Shown: positions 16,908 to 26,231 of the stretch, piece after piece
How positions within the stretch are numbered: position 1 is the first letter of the stretch
Layout of the letters: each line of letters opens with the position of its first letter
Origin: Asticcacaulis biprosthecium C19
GTDB lineage: Bacteria > Pseudomonadota > Alphaproteobacteria > Caulobacterales > Caulobacteraceae
Assembly (NCBI RefSeq): GCF_000204015.1
Contig: NZ_GL883079.1
Location: forward strand, 484,516 to 548,515
DNA length: 64,000 nt
Direction of reading: 5' to 3'
Program-made: the position numbers and the translations under genes
Notes under the pieces: generated by a model
Databases searched by the model: none
What the model was told of the DNA's origin: nothing
The model's input: the letters and a program-made list of their open reading frames with translations, nothing else

Positions 16908-17689
16908 CCCGCCGGCCCAGTACGCGTTTCGCCGGCGCGCTGCGCCGCCAGAAATTTCAGGATACGTTTGAAACGCGCCTCGGCCGCGATATGGCTGACT
17001 CGCACGCCATCGAAGCCGCCTGTAAAGTGGCGACGGAAAACATAGTATCGCAGGAAGCCTAGAGGATACTCCAGCGGCAACCGGGCCCAGAGTTGCCAGG
17101 ACGGCTTTTTCAGAACCTTGGCCTGCAGCGTATTGTAGGATTCGAACTTCTGCCGGATATGGTCGAACGATCGCGACGAGAAGTGCGTCACAGTGCCGGT
17201 CAGTTGGCCAACAGGTTCATCGCGCGTGTCGACGGTATCGTGCACGGGGCTTTCACGAAAGCGCACAACCCGGCGATCATAGAGGCGGACATAGTTATGA
17301 AAGTCGGCCCACAGCCGCGGCTTGTCGCGACCGGGATAGACATTCATGATGCGGAAACGATAGGCCTTCAACTTCGGCCCTTCGCGCATCATCGCCTTGA
17401 TCTCGGAATAAAGTTCTGGCGTCACCACTTCATCGGCATCCAGATTGAGAATCCAGTCGTATGCCGCGCAGTCCTCACTGTACCGTTTCTGCGGTCCGTA
17501 CCCAGGCCAGTCATGATGCACCACCCGCGCCCCGAGACCTTCCGCTACGGCAACCGTGTTGTCGGTCGAACCGCTATCGATGACGACGACCTCATCGACC
17601 AGACCGGCAACGGCGCGGATGACATCGCCGATCCGATCACCTTCATTCCTGGCGATTATACAGCAGCTTAAAGGCGTAGTGGCGGGCAT
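16904..17689 (-). CDS. Glycosyltransferase family 2, LPS core type (WaaE/KdtX-like)
   Basis: A 261 aa cytoplasmic GT-A enzyme. The N-terminal nucleotide-sugar domain shows LSCCIIARNEGDRIGDVI, VVVIDSGSTDNT and the metal-binding LNLDADE (residues 81-87). The later VRLYDRRVVRFRESPVHDTV block matches the WaaE/KdtX group of LPS-core beta-glucosyltransferases. ATG 17689 is preferred over a TTG 36 bases upstream because CAAGGGCAGAC precedes it at a good distance. It is coupled to the lipid A acyltransferase and diverges from the photolyase gene. Confidence 0.88.
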   Translation of the reverse strand: MPATTPLSCCIIARNEGDRIGDVIRAVAGLVDEVVVIDSGSTDNTVAVAEGLGARVVHHDWPGYGPQKRYSEDCAAYDWILNLDADEVVTPELYSEIKAMMREGPKLKAYRFRIMNVYPGRDKPRLWADFHNYVRLYDRRVVRFRESPVHDTVDTRDEPVGQLTGTVTHFSSRSFDHIRQKFESYNTLQAKVLKKPSWQLWARLPLEYPLGFLRYYVFRRHFTGGFDGVRVSHIAAEARFKRILKFLAAQRAGETRTGPAG

Positions 17690-17750
17690 GTCTGCCCTTG
17701 TGCCCAAGACCTGTTTGACAGGCAAGTTTTTTCACCAACATTGTCGTGAC

Positions 17751-19157
17751 ATGGCCCTTTCCGAATATCCCGTTATCCTCTGGTTTCGCTCTGACCTGCG
17801 CCTGCACGACCATTCTGGGGTCGCCGCAGCGCTTGCCACAAAAAGACCGGTTTTGCCGCTCTACATATGGGACCAGAGCACCTCTGCCCGGCCGCTGGGC
17901 GCCGCGTCACGATGGTGGTTACACCAATCTCTTCATGCTTTGGATGAAGACTTGGCCAGGTTCGGATCAAGATTGATTATTGCTCGGGGTCAGTCCCAGC
18001 TCGTCCTGGCCGATCTTTGCAAAAAAACATCAGTAAAAACGGTCATTTGTTCTAAAACCCTTGAACCTGTGACGGAAGAGTTTGATCGTCAGCTTGAGCG
18101 CGATCTTGCCGAAATTGGTGTCGCCCTTGAACGCCATCTGACAGGTTTCCTGATCGCGCCGGGCAGTATAAAGACCAAGGACGACAAGCCTTATCGCGTC
18201 TATACCCCCTTTTTTAAGGCCGCTGAGGCCGCGGGCAGATTGCATGTTGATTCCCCACCCGTCCTATCAACCCATGAATGGCCCGTACCGTCATGCTGGC
18301 CGCCGACTTTGCCTTTGGAAGACCTGGCACTGACACCGCAAAAAACGTCATCCGGGAAAAACTGGGCGGAAGGCTTTTCGATCTTCAAACCTGGCGAAGC
18401 CGGAGCCCGCGGTGCGTTGCGGCGGTTTCTGGCGAGCGGCCTGGCCGATTACGAAGATGGCCGCGATCGACCGGACAAGGATCTGACCTCATATCTGTCG
18501 CCGCATCTGCGCTTTGGCGAAATCAGTCCACGCCGGATTTTGACCGAGCTCGATAAGGTCGTTCGGTCGACGCCACGCCTGGTCGCCCCCGCAGAGAAAT
18601 TCCGCAAGGAACTGGTTTGGCGCGAGTTCAACTACAACATTCTTGACCTTCAACCCGAGCTTCACACGCGCAATTTCCGCGACGATTTTTCGACCTTTCC
18701 CTGGCAGAGCAGTGACAAGGATTTCCGCGCCTGGGCCCGCGGCGAAACCGGTTATCCCCTCGTCGACGCCGGGATGAAGCAACTTTGGCAGACCGGATTC
18801 ATGCACAACCGCGTCCGTATGGTCTGCGCCTCCTTCCTGGTGAAACACCTTCTGATCGACTGGCGACGCGGCGAACAGTGGTTCTGGGATTGCCTGCTGG
18901 ACGCGGATCCGGCGAGCAACCCCGGTAACTGGCAATGGGTCGCCGGTTGCGGTGCCGACGCCGCCCCGTATTTTCGCGTCTTTAATCCGATCACTCAGGC
19001 TGACAAGTTCGATCCCGACGATATCTATCGCCGCAAATTTGACAAACCGCGCGGCACGGTTCCATATCCCCGACCGATCGTCGACCACGCCTTCGCTCGC
19101 GAACGCGCGCTCGATGCCTATCGCAGCCGGGGAGACGGGAATGACGACTCAGATTGA
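17751..19157 (+). CDS. phrB: Deoxyribodipyrimidine photolyase
   Basis: A 468 aa light-dependent DNA repair flavoprotein. The N-terminal antenna-binding Rossmann domain begins VILWFRSDLRLHDHSGVAAA. The FAD-binding C-terminal domain shows LSPHLRFGEISPRR, EFNYNIL, GYPLVDAGMKQLWQTGFMHN (FAD pocket) and NPGNWQWVAGCGADAAPYFR, which carries the tryptophan electron-transfer and substrate-binding residues. This is the class I CPD photolyase pattern. ATG 17751 is chosen because the upstream part of the frame overlaps the divergent glycosyltransferase and does not resemble the family. Its 3' end overlaps sseA by 17 bases. Confidence 0.94.
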   Translation: MALSEYPVILWFRSDLRLHDHSGVAAALATKRPVLPLYIWDQSTSARPLGAASRWWLHQSLHALDEDLARFGSRLIIARGQSQLVLADLCKKTSVKTVICSKTLEPVTEEFDRQLERDLAEIGVALERHLTGFLIAPGSIKTKDDKPYRVYTPFFKAAEAAGRLHVDSPPVLSTHEWPVPSCWPPTLPLEDLALTPQKTSSGKNWAEGFSIFKPGEAGARGALRRFLASGLADYEDGRDRPDKDLTSYLSPHLRFGEISPRRILTELDKVVRSTPRLVAPAEKFRKELVWREFNYNILDLQPELHTRNFRDDFSTFPWQSSDKDFRAWARGETGYPLVDAGMKQLWQTGFMHNRVRMVCASFLVKHLLIDWRRGEQWFWDCLLDADPASNPGNWQWVAGCGADAAPYFRVFNPITQADKFDPDDIYRRKFDKPRGTVPYPRPIVDHAFARERALDAYRSRGDGNDDSD

Positions 19158-19971
19158 TGCTTTCGAACTGGACGCGCTAATCGCGGCCGATGCGGTCAAG
19201 GTCATCGATGGCAGTTGGGCACTCGACGGCACCGACATGCGTGCGTTGTATGAGCAAGAGCACATTCCTGGCGCGCAGTTTTTCGACATTGAAGCGATCA
19301 GCGACCACACAACCGGCCTTCCCCACATGGCGCCGTCGCCTGAACACTTTGGCGAAGCGGTCGGGCGAATGGGTGTTTCCGCCGGCGACCATGTCGTGAT
19401 TTATGACCGGCAGGGACTGTTTTCCGCTGCGCGGGTGTGGTGGACATTCACCGTTATGGGCCACTCCAAGGTGCAGGTACTGCGCGGCGGCCTGCCCGCA
19501 TGGAAGGCGGCTGGCTTCGCGCTGGAGGGTAACAAACCTGTGCCGGCGCCGGCGATCTACACACCTCGTCCGACGGCTGGAAGTATCATTGACCGGAAGG
19601 CACTGATGGACACGCCCAACCGATATCTCGTGCTCGACGCCCGTTCGCGTGCCCGTTTCGAAGGTACGGCGCCGGAACCACGTGCCGGGCTTCGCTCGGG
19701 TCACATACCGGGAAGCCGGAGCCTGCCGTTCGCCGAACTCATTCAGGACGGCGCCCTAAGGCCAGAAGCAGAGTTGCGAGACATTCTAACGGCCGTTGGC
19801 GTCCATGATGGAGCAACGGTTGTTACGTCCTGCGGGTCGGGTGTTACCGCGGCCATTATCAGTATGGCCTTGGCAGAAACCGGCCATACCTCAGGCCTAC
19901 TCTATGATGGATCCTGGGCCGAATGGGGGCAGCACTCACTCGACACCCCGGTGGTCACCGGGGCGAGCTAA
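19141..19971 (+). CDS. sseA: 3-mercaptopyruvate sulfurtransferase (tandem rhodanese)
   Basis: A 276 aa protein of two rhodanese domains. The first is inactive-type (residues 1-130, with HIPGAQFFDIEAIS). The second carries the active cysteine Cys231 in TSCGSGVTAAI. The loop CGSGVT rather than CRKGVT marks mercaptopyruvate sulfurtransferase rather than thiosulfate sulfurtransferase. It would move sulfur from 3-mercaptopyruvate to cyanide or thiols. ATG 19141 follows GGGGAGACGGGA. Overlap with phrB suggests co-transcription, without an obvious functional link. Confidence 0.92.
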   Translation: MTTQIDAFELDALIAADAVKVIDGSWALDGTDMRALYEQEHIPGAQFFDIEAISDHTTGLPHMAPSPEHFGEAVGRMGVSAGDHVVIYDRQGLFSAARVWWTFTVMGHSKVQVLRGGLPAWKAAGFALEGNKPVPAPAIYTPRPTAGSIIDRKALMDTPNRYLVLDARSRARFEGTAPEPRAGLRSGHIPGSRSLPFAELIQDGALRPEAELRDILTAVGVHDGATVVTSCGSGVTAAIISMALAETGHTSGLLYDGSWAEWGQHSLDTPVVTGAS

Positions 19972-20009
19972 GTCAGGATGGCGTGATTGGGTTGAGAGAG
20001 TCTTAACGG

Positions 20010-20086
20010 TGGCGACTCCGACAGGGCTCGAACCTGTAACCGTCCGCTTAGAAGGCGGATGCTCTATCCAGTTGAGCTACGGAGCC
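20010..20086 (-). tRNA. tRNA-Arg(UCU)
   Basis: 77 bases with encoded CCA, read on the minus strand. The acceptor GGCTCCG pairs with CGGAGTC, D-arm and T-loop TTCGAGC are normal, and the anticodon loop CTTCTAA gives TCT (plus-strand positions 20050-20052). Confidence 0.97.
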
Positions 20087-20102
20087 TCAAAACGTCAAAA
20101 CG

Positions 20103-20408
20103 TCAGTGCGTCCAGCTTTGGCGGCGCGTATAGGCGAAGTTGTCAGCATAGGCCTTGATGATTTTCGGCGGCAGCTCGGGTTCGATCAAACGGAACGGAA
20201 TTCCATGATGTTCGGCATAGGCCATTGCCTGGTCCTTGGTTTCGAACGTCAGTCGAATCTGCGCTTCCGTGTCCGCCGAAGACGACCAGCCCATCAAGGG
20301 ATCCGGTGTCCGCGCCGACTTGGGCTCGAACTCCAAAATCCAGTCGTGCGTCTTGGCGCGGCCGGATTGCATGGCGGTTTTGGCAGGCTTGAAAATACGC
20401 GCGAACAT
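20103..20408 (-). CDS. NDUFS4-like complex I accessory subunit (ETC complex I subunit family)
   Basis: A 101 aa homologue of the mitochondrial 18-kDa complex I subunit NDUFS4, found in alphaproteobacteria. Family blocks are RIFKPAKTAMQSGRAKTHDW, LMGWSSSADTEAQIRLTFE and EAHHGI-like AEHHGIPFRLIEP. The ATG at 20408 has GGAG about 8 bases upstream, so a TTG further up is not needed. In Paracoccus the homologue is a genuine complex I subunit that stabilises the peripheral arm. Here it lies about 26 kb from the nuo operon, between tRNA genes. Confidence 0.88.
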   Translation of the reverse strand: MFARIFKPAKTAMQSGRAKTHDWILEFEPKSARTPDPLMGWSSSADTEAQIRLTFETKDQAMAYAEHHGIPFRLIEPELPPKIIKAYADNFAYTRRQSWTH

Positions 20409-20642
20409 GAAAGGCTCCGACAAAGAATCCTAAATGTGATTACTACACTATCCGACGCAGTTGCAATAAGGGGTGGAGGATAATGGGCGGTGCGAACCTT
20501 CTTATCCTCCTCCGCGTTGCCTGCTGGCAAGGCTGGAGACGAAGTGGGAGCCAAGACCTCGAAAGGCATCCATAACCGCAAGGTTATGCAAGAATGCGTC
20601 CTGTGCACCGCTAGGCGAGAGGATTGGCTCCGCCGGTTTCCT

Positions 20643-20713
20643 ATCCCCTCACCCCGACCATTAAAAAAGCCACCCCGAAGAGTGGCCTTTTTTAGTGGTC
20701 GGGGCGAGAGGAT
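20643..20713. repeat. Inverted repeat joining the tRNA-Pro 3' end, its trailer and terminator
   Basis: The left arm 20643-20673 and the right arm 20682-20713 are complementary over about 31 bases with three mismatches and one bulge, around an 8-base loop. The right arm is the last 18 bases of tRNA-Pro(CGG) plus its trailer; the left arm is an inverted copy. Just upstream, 20612-20640 shares GCGAGAGGATT and a weaker match with the tRNA T-arm, suggesting a decayed extra copy. Confidence 0.75.
20663..20693 (-). terminator. Bidirectional-looking terminator after tRNA-Pro(CGG)
   Basis: AAAAAAGCCAC, loop, GTGGCCTTTTTT: an A/T-flanked hairpin that could stop transcription on either strand. It lies directly behind the minus-strand tRNA-Pro. 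Confidence 0.8.
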
Positions 20714-20772
20714 TCGAACCTCCGGCCTTCTGCTCCCGAAGCAGACGCGCTACCAGGCTGCGCTACGCCCCG
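20696..20772 (-). tRNA. tRNA-Pro(CGG)
   Basis: 77 bases with CCA on the minus strand. Acceptor CGGGGCG pairs with CGCCCCG, T-loop TTCGAAT, and anticodon loop TTCGGGA gives CGG. Confidence 0.97.
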
Positions 20773-20795
20773 ACACCTTAAATTCAATCTCAGCA

Positions 20796-20873
<78 letters not shown>

Positions 20874-20967
20874 ACGCTCTCAGCCGAGACTTGAGAGGCG
20901 CGCTACATGCCATTTTAGATCAGGGTCCGCAAGCCCCTTAAATGACGAAAAAGCGCGAATCGTCAGC

Positions 20968-21495
20968 TTATTGGAAAAACGGGTGGATAACCTGGTCACC
21001 GGGCTTAAGCCCCAACTTATCGCTCATTCCACCGCGTACTTCTAGCACGCCACTGGCCATGCCTTGAGACGGCAGAGGTGTGCGATCCAGCGGGCGGGCA
21101 TTTTTCTGTATCGAAACGATTCGACCGTCCGGAGCGATATAGATGATATCGAGCGGTATCAGGGTGTTGTTCATCCAGAACGCACGCTCCGCCACGTCCT
21201 GGAATTCAAAGAGCATACCTTCATTGTCCGCCAACTTCGTTCGACACATCATGCCCTGGGCGCGGGTCTGGAAGTTCGCAGCGATTTCGACCGCGAACAG
21301 GCGCTTGCCCTTGGCGGACACGACTTCCAGCCGCTCTGGCGCTGTATAGGGGGAAATGTCCATGGTGCGGCATTGCGGTGGTGCGGCACCGATGGGTACA
21401 GCCGCTGGCGTCGAGGCCTGAACGCCACAGGCGCCCACCGCAACCGCTATCAATCCGAAAAGAACAACGAAACGTCCAGACATGGCCAACCCCAT
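20968..21495 (-). CDS. DUF192 family lipoprotein
   Basis: A 175 aa exported protein (171 aa if ATG 21483, which has the better GGGG-type ribosome binding site, is used). The signal segment ends VAVGAC, a plausible lipobox. The mature part is a single DUF192 beta-barrel domain: [45 protein letters not shown] and a closing [21 protein letters not shown]192 has no assigned reaction. It is encoded next to a cold shock protein gene, an arrangement I recall from Caulobacter, but a terminator lies between the two. Confidence 0.88.
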   Translation of the reverse strand: MGLAMSGRFVVLFGLIAVAVGACGVQASTPAAVPIGAAPPQCRTMDISPYTAPERLEVVSAKGKRLFAVEIAANFQTRAQGMMCRTKLADNEGMLFEFQDVAERAFWMNNTLIPLDIIYIAPDGRIVSIQKNARPLDRTPLPSQGMASGVLEVRGGMSDKLGLKPGDQVIHPFFQ

Positions 21496-21541
21496 AATAT
21501 GTCGCGACGAAATTGCCGCCGACGCATGGCCTTTTCAAGGC

Positions 21542-21574
21542 AAAAAGCGCGACAGAAGCCTGCCGCGCTTTTTT
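21542..21574 (-). terminator. Terminator after the cold shock gene
   Basis: AAAAAGCGCG and CGCGCTTTTTT form the stem; A and T runs on both sides allow termination on the minus strand behind the cold shock gene. Confidence 0.8.
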
Positions 21575-21599
21575 GTCGGTAATCGATACGAGTACTGAC

Positions 21600-22163
21600 T
21601 TAGACCAGGGCTTTCGGATGAACTTCCGTCACGACCAGACCTTTGGGGCCCTCGCCGAAGCGCACCATAATCGTGTCACCCTGTTGTACATCTTCCAGGC
21701 CATAACGGCGCAGGGTTTCGATGTGTATGAATATGTCCGTGGGATCATTGCCGCGAACCACAAAGCCATAGCCCTTGGTACGGTTGAACCACTTGATGGT
21801 CGCCGCTTCGAGGTCGCCGACACGCATGCCTTCCGGCAAGGTGCGGCTGGATCGGGTGTGAGCGACATCACTGCGCACATGCGGCTGTTCCGCCGCCTGA
21901 TCGAGATGGTCGATTTCGATGACCTGCCAGCCCTTGGATCGCTTGGCAATCTTGCAGGTAATCTTTGCGCCCTCATGTGCACTGTCACGACCCAGGTCGC
22001 GCAGGCTGGAGATGTGGAGCAGGACGTCGCGCGTGCTTGTCAGCGTGGCATCCTGTGGAACGATAAAGCCGTAACCCTTGGCGGCATCAAACCATTTTAC
22101 ATGACCTGAGATCGTTACTAACTCGTCGGCTTCGTTCTTGTTATTATAATCAAACAAACTCAT
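21600..22163 (-). CDS. Two-domain cold shock protein
   Basis: A 187 aa protein with two cold shock domains joined by a linker of about 30 residues. Domain one (residues 15-85) has the RNA-binding motifs KGYGFIV and DVLLHIS; domain two (about 117-185) has KGYGFVV and DIFIHIE. Duplicated CSD proteins of this size are typical of Caulobacter and relatives (CspC/CspD type), where one is induced in stationary phase. The start ATG 22163 follows GAGGATAG. The 250-base leader between the gene and tRNA-Glu is AT-rich and could hold a long regulated 5' untranslated region, though no cold box is identified. Confidence 0.92.
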   Translation of the reverse strand: MSLFDYNNKNEADELVTISGHVKWFDAAKGYGFIVPQDATLTSTRDVLLHISSLRDLGRDSAHEGAKITCKIAKRSKGWQVIEIDHLDQAAEQPHVRSDVAHTRSSRTLPEGMRVGDLEAATIKWFNRTKGYGFVVRGNDPTDIFIHIETLRRYGLEDVQQGDTIMVRFGEGPKGLVVTEVHPKALV

Positions 22164-22420
22164 CTATCCTCACCATGTCGCATGAAACTCAAGTGACATA
22201 CGCAACCATAACACGGATATCTCGTTGTGGCATTCAAAAAGAGAGATATTTCGCAGTAATTGCGAATTTTAAGCCAAAAACTCACTTATAGCGAGTGGAA
22301 TCTTATCGTGATCACGAGCTGAGACCGCTACCAGCCCCGGAAAACATGTGGATAACTTTCCCCGAACCCATCGGTGGGGAGGATTCAACGTCAAAATGAA
22401 CGGAGAAAGCTGAGGTCTTG

Positions 22421-22495
22421 TGGCAGTCCCTAGGGGAGTCGAACCCCTCTCTTCAGGTTGAAAACCTGACGTCCTAACCGATAGACGAAGGGACC
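22421..22495 (-). tRNA. tRNA-Glu(UUC)
   Basis: 75 bases with CCA on the minus strand. Acceptor GGTCCCT pairs with AGGGACT (last pair G-T), T-loop TTCGACT, and anticodon loop TTTTCAA gives TTC. Confidence 0.97.
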
Positions 22496-22581
22496 GCAAT
22501 CAAGAGGTGCGCTTGTTACCCTTTCACATTTGGCGGTGCAAGCCCTATTTTAAAGTTATTCACAGTCCGTGAGAAAGTTTT

Positions 22582-24438
22582 TCAGACCAACGCAATGTCT
22601 TCAATCTCAAGCTGTATTCCGCGTCTCCCCATATAATCATCCGCCTTCAACCGCGCCAGGACATGAACCTTGCCCGATGGCCGCAACAGCGCGTCGCCTA
22701 AAGCTGTGCCTTCCGCGCGCCAGATAATTGCCTTCACCTTGGCGCCGCTGTCGTCCAGCAACTCGCACCGGACATGCCCTCCTTTCATCGCCTGCGCAAA
22801 AGCCACACGGACATCGGTAAAGGCGAGGAGCGGCTCCGGATTGCCCTGGCCGAACGGCGCCAGCAGATCGAATCGGTCGAATAGATCGCGCGACGCCGCC
22901 TTTAGAGACAGGGCTGCGTCGATTTCGACGGTCTCGACCTGATCGGCTTCGGCGACGTGAGTGTGAATATAGTCATTGAGAAACCGCCGTAAGTCGGCAA
23001 TGCGATCACGTTCGACGCTCAACCCGGCGGCCATGGCGTGACCGCCACCCGACAACAGCAGACCTGATTCGAATGCCGCCCCCACGGCTTCGCCCAGATT
23101 GACTCCGGCCTGGGAGCGACCCGAACCCTTGCCCATGCCGCTGACCGGATCAACGCCTATAATAATGACCGGCCGGTGCCAGCGCTCACGCAGGCGCCCG
23201 GCAACGATGCCGATGACGCCGGGATGCCAGTCCTGGTGGGCAACGACAATCACAGGATCGTCGCTGGGCCACAGGCCCTGGTCTTCGGCGACGCGCGCGG
23301 CCTGCTCCAGTACCTGGGTTTCGACGTCACGGCGTAGTCGGTTCAGTTCGTCCAGTTCCTGAGCCAGGCTCGCGGCTTCGACCGGGTCGTCGGTCGACAA
23401 AAGACGTACGCCCAGGTCTGACCGCCCTACCCGCCCGCCGGCATTGATGCGGGGACCGATGACGAAACCGGAATGGAAGGTGCTCATCAGCTTGCCGGCC
23501 TCGCTGGCCGATCCGGCGATATCCATAAGCGCATTGATGCCGGGGTTTTTCCGCTGCGACATGATCTTCAGGCCCTGGGCGGCCAGAGCGCGATTGAACC
23601 CGGTCAGGGCCGTCACGTCGCAGATGGCACCCAAGGCCGACAGATCCAGCCATTGCATCAGGTCGGGCCGGCCGCGCCCCGCGAACAGTCCGCGTTTTTC
23701 GGCTTCTCGGTTCAGCGCTGCCAAGACAACAAACACCACACCGGCCGCGGCCAGATTGCCCTGAGCCGACGTACAGCCCGGCCGGTTGGGGTTGACGACC
23801 GCCAGGGCCCTGGGCGGATCCTCCCGCATCAGGTGGTGGTCGATGACCACGACATCCAGGCCGATCTCTGCGGCGTGATCCAGAGCACGGTGCGCCATCG
23901 CCCCGCAATCAACCGTAATCACCAGGTCGGCGCCTTGTCGCTTCAGAGTGTCGAAGGCGGCGTTGGACGGACCATAACCTTCCGTTACCCGGTCGGGCAC
24001 ATAGACGGTCAGATCGTGGCCCATATGCCGAAACCAGCGCACCAGTTGCGCCGCCGAGGTGGCGCCATCGACGTCATAGTCGGCAAAGACGCAGATCTTC
24101 GCTTTTGCCTGCAAAGCCTCCAGCATGGCTTCAACGGCACGGTCCATATCCATAAAGGAGGACGGATCCGGAAACAGAGCCTTCAATGTCGGATGTATAA
24201 AGGTGTCGAGCGAATCCGGGGTGATGCCGCGTCCGGCGATAAACCGGGCCAGTGGATCTAGAAAGGCAGGCTCGGCGACATTCATCAACCCGAGGCGCTG
24301 GGTGATCTCGCGCAGAGTTTCAGGTGCGACCTTTTGCGCAGCAAGCCGTTCGCTCCAACCCCGACCGGTCAGGGAAGCGGTGACGCCGAGATAAGGTTCG
24401 GACACTTTGGATGGATCGAGGACGGCGGACAGACTCAT
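22582..24438 (-). CDS. recJ: Single-stranded-DNA-specific 5'-3' exonuclease RecJ
   Basis: A 618 aa DHH-family nuclease of recombination and mismatch repair. Metal ligands are seen in FADYDVDGATSA (Asp120, Asp122, Asp124), VDCGA and VVIDHHLMRED (Asp200-His201-His202). The DHHA1 motif GGGHAMAAGLS lies near residue 475, followed by the OB-fold C-terminal region. Length is close to the family norm. It is followed upstream by glpX with a 31-base gap, so both probably share a transcript. Confidence 0.95.
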   Translation of the reverse strand: MSLSAVLDPSKVSEPYLGVTASLTGRGWSERLAAQKVAPETLREITQRLGLMNVAEPAFLDPLARFIAGRGITPDSLDTFIHPTLKALFPDPSSFMDMDRAVEAMLEALQAKAKICVFADYDVDGATSAAQLVRWFRHMGHDLTVYVPDRVTEGYGPSNAAFDTLKRQGADLVITVDCGAMAHRALDHAAEIGLDVVVIDHHLMREDPPRALAVVNPNRPGCTSAQGNLAAAGVVFVVLAALNREAEKRGLFAGRGRPDLMQWLDLSALGAICDVTALTGFNRALAAQGLKIMSQRKNPGINALMDIAGSASEAGKLMSTFHSGFVIGPRINAGGRVGRSDLGVRLLSTDDPVEAASLAQELDELNRLRRDVETQVLEQAARVAEDQGLWPSDDPVIVVAHQDWHPGVIGIVAGRLRERWHRPVIIIGVDPVSGMGKGSGRSQAGVNLGEAVGAAFESGLLLSGGGHAMAAGLSVERDRIADLRRFLNDYIHTHVAEADQVETVEIDAALSLKAASRDLFDRFDLLAPFGQGNPEPLLAFTDVRVAFAQAMKGGHVRCELLDDSGAKVKAIIWRAEGTALGDALLRPSGKVHVLARLKADDYMGRRGIQLEIEDIALV

Positions 24439-24469
24439 CGAGGGAATCTGTCACGCCGGCCGAAGGGTA

Positions 24470-25474
24470 TCAAGCCTTAAGGGGGCGCCGCATCGAAAGC
24501 TTGCGCACGGTGCCCGTCTTGGAAATCATCACCAGGCTTTCTGTCGTGACGAAAACCTCACCCTTGGTGGTCACTTCCTTGCGCACACCGTTCAGTAAGG
24601 CCCCCTGTGTCACGCCCGTCGCGATGAAGACGGCATCACTGCTGACCAGATCGTCGAGGTCGTATTTGCGATCGAAGTCGGTCAAACCCAGGCGTTCGGC
24701 GCGGGCGCGTTCGTCAGCATTGCGAAACACCAGTCGACCCTGGAACTGGCCACCGACGCATTTCAGCGCGGCGCAGGCCAGGACGCCTTCTGGGGCGCCG
24801 CCTTGTCCCATATAGATGTCGATGCCGGTTTCCGGCTGAGCCGTATGAATGACGCCGGCGACATCTCCATCGGTGATCAGGTGAACGCGTGCGCCGGCCT
24901 TGCGCAGCGACGTGATAATGCCGTCGTGACGCGGACGATCCAGCACGCAGGCAACAATTTCAGAAACATCGACGCCCTTCGCCTTCGCCAGTGCGCGGAC
25001 ATTCTCCTCCGGCGTCGCGTCCAGGTCGACAATACCCTTGGCGTACCCCGGCCCGATGGCCAGCTTGTCCATATAGGTGTCGGGCGCATGCAGCATGCCG
25101 CCGCGCGGGGCAAAGGCGATGACGGCGAGCGAATTGGCCATGGCCTTGGCGGCCAGGGTCGTGCCTTCCAAAGGATCCAGCGCGATGTCGATCTGCGGCC
25201 CGTTGCCGGTCCCGACCTTCTCACCGATATAGAGCATCGGGGCTTCGTCGCGCTCACCTTCGCCGATGACGATCCGGCCATCCATTTCGATGGCGTTGAG
25301 CGCGCGACGCATGGCATCGACTGCGGCCTGGTCAGCGGCCTTTTCATCGCCGCCGCCGACACAGGAATAGGCAGCGATGGCGGCTTCTTCGGCGACACGA
25401 ACAATATCAAGACTGAGATCGAATCCGGAAGCTGTGTTTGACATATTTTTCGAAATTTCAAGGGTTTCTGGCAT
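24470..25474 (-). CDS. glpX: Class II fructose-1,6-bisphosphatase
   Basis: A 334 aa GlpX-type phosphatase hydrolysing fructose-1,6-bisphosphate to fructose-6-phosphate in gluconeogenesis. Motifs include GRIVIGEGERDEAPML (metal-binding Glu/Asp), IDIALDPLEGTTLAAKA (the DPxEGT catalytic signature) and GGAPEGVLACAALKC. ATG 25474 gives ten residues more than ATG 25444, which would begin MSNTASGFDL; the shorter form is also possible. It lies in one direction with recJ. Homoserine dehydrogenase, the usual upstream neighbour in related genomes, is not here. Confidence 0.94.
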   Translation of the reverse strand: MPETLEISKNMSNTASGFDLSLDIVRVAEEAAIAAYSCVGGGDEKAADQAAVDAMRRALNAIEMDGRIVIGEGERDEAPMLYIGEKVGTGNGPQIDIALDPLEGTTLAAKAMANSLAVIAFAPRGGMLHAPDTYMDKLAIGPGYAKGIVDLDATPEENVRALAKAKGVDVSEIVACVLDRPRHDGIITSLRKAGARVHLITDGDVAGVIHTAQPETGIDIYMGQGGAPEGVLACAALKCVGGQFQGRLVFRNADERARAERLGLTDFDRKYDLDDLVSSDAVFIATGVTQGALLNGVRKEVTTKGEVFVTTESLVMISKTGTVRKLSMRRPLKA

Positions 25475-25610
25475 TTGGCTATCTTCTGGCTTGAAGTTTT
25501 ACGGCACGACAATTTGATTGTTTTGCATCGCGTCCGGCGCGGGAACTAAAAACGTCACGGCGCAAGCCGTGTATCAGACTGGCTCCGCCTTGAACAGCCT
25601 TGCCGTAAGG

Positions 25611-26054
25611 TCAATCGGCCACGGGCGGCGGGACGGCGCGGCGGCGCAAACCCTCAGCGAGACGCTCGATATCTTCGACCGACATGACGGCGTCGACGGG
25701 CTTGAGATAGACAGGGTTGATCCGGGCAATGGCGGCGGCAGCGTAAGGTTCGGGTTGCTCCTTATCCCAGACAAGGGCCCTCACCTCGGTCGCCAGCTTG
25801 TCTGACGCCGCAGTCTGGGTTTTAACGCGCTGGCCGAATTGCGCAACCGTCGGAATATCTGCGGGCGGGGTCGGGAATTGCGACCATTTGGGAATGCCGG
25901 CTGCGACCGCACTGTGCGACGGCGTGACATTCGGCAGGGGCGCCAGCGGACGCTGCGCTGCTGACTCGGCCGATTCTTGTGCCTGTGAGACCCCAGCAAC
26001 AGTCAAGACGCCCGCCGCCAGGCCTAAGCACCGCATCCAAACCGGCAGGATCAT
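25611..26054 (-). CDS. Secreted protein of unknown function
   Basis: A 147 aa protein not recognised. It has a clear cleavable signal peptide (hydrophobic CLGLAAGVLTVAG, cleavage after SQA) and a mature part rich in Ala, Pro and Gln, with no transmembrane helix or known motif. The ATG at 26054 is preceded by GGAGACATTTGTC; a further ATG at 26087 lacks a ribosome binding site. It diverges from phaC and is 136 bases upstream of glpX. The C-terminal MSVEDIERLAEGLRRRA looks helical. Confidence 0.7.
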   Translation of the reverse strand: MILPVWMRCLGLAAGVLTVAGVSQAQESAESAAQRPLAPLPNVTPSHSAVAAGIPKWSQFPTPPADIPTVAQFGQRVKTQTAASDKLATEVRALVWDKEQPEPYAAAAIARINPVYLKPVDAVMSVEDIERLAEGLRRRAVPPPVAD

Positions 26055-26231
26055 GACAAATGTCTCCGTATTGACGACAGGGCGCATTGGCCACCCGTGC
26101 GGCGCATCATGAGCAAAATTCTACGCCCGTGAACAGACTTACGACAACAAAAATAATATTTGAGTGGATTTGCAGCGCGATTTACCGCACTGCAAGCGCT
26201 CCGGACGGCCTCAATAAAGGCGAGGATGCGC

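Noticed and set aside
22164..22420. Cold-shock riboregulator (thermosensor) in the leader of the cold shock gene
   Set aside because: The leader is long and AT-rich, but no cold box or conserved pseudoknot could be identified by eye.
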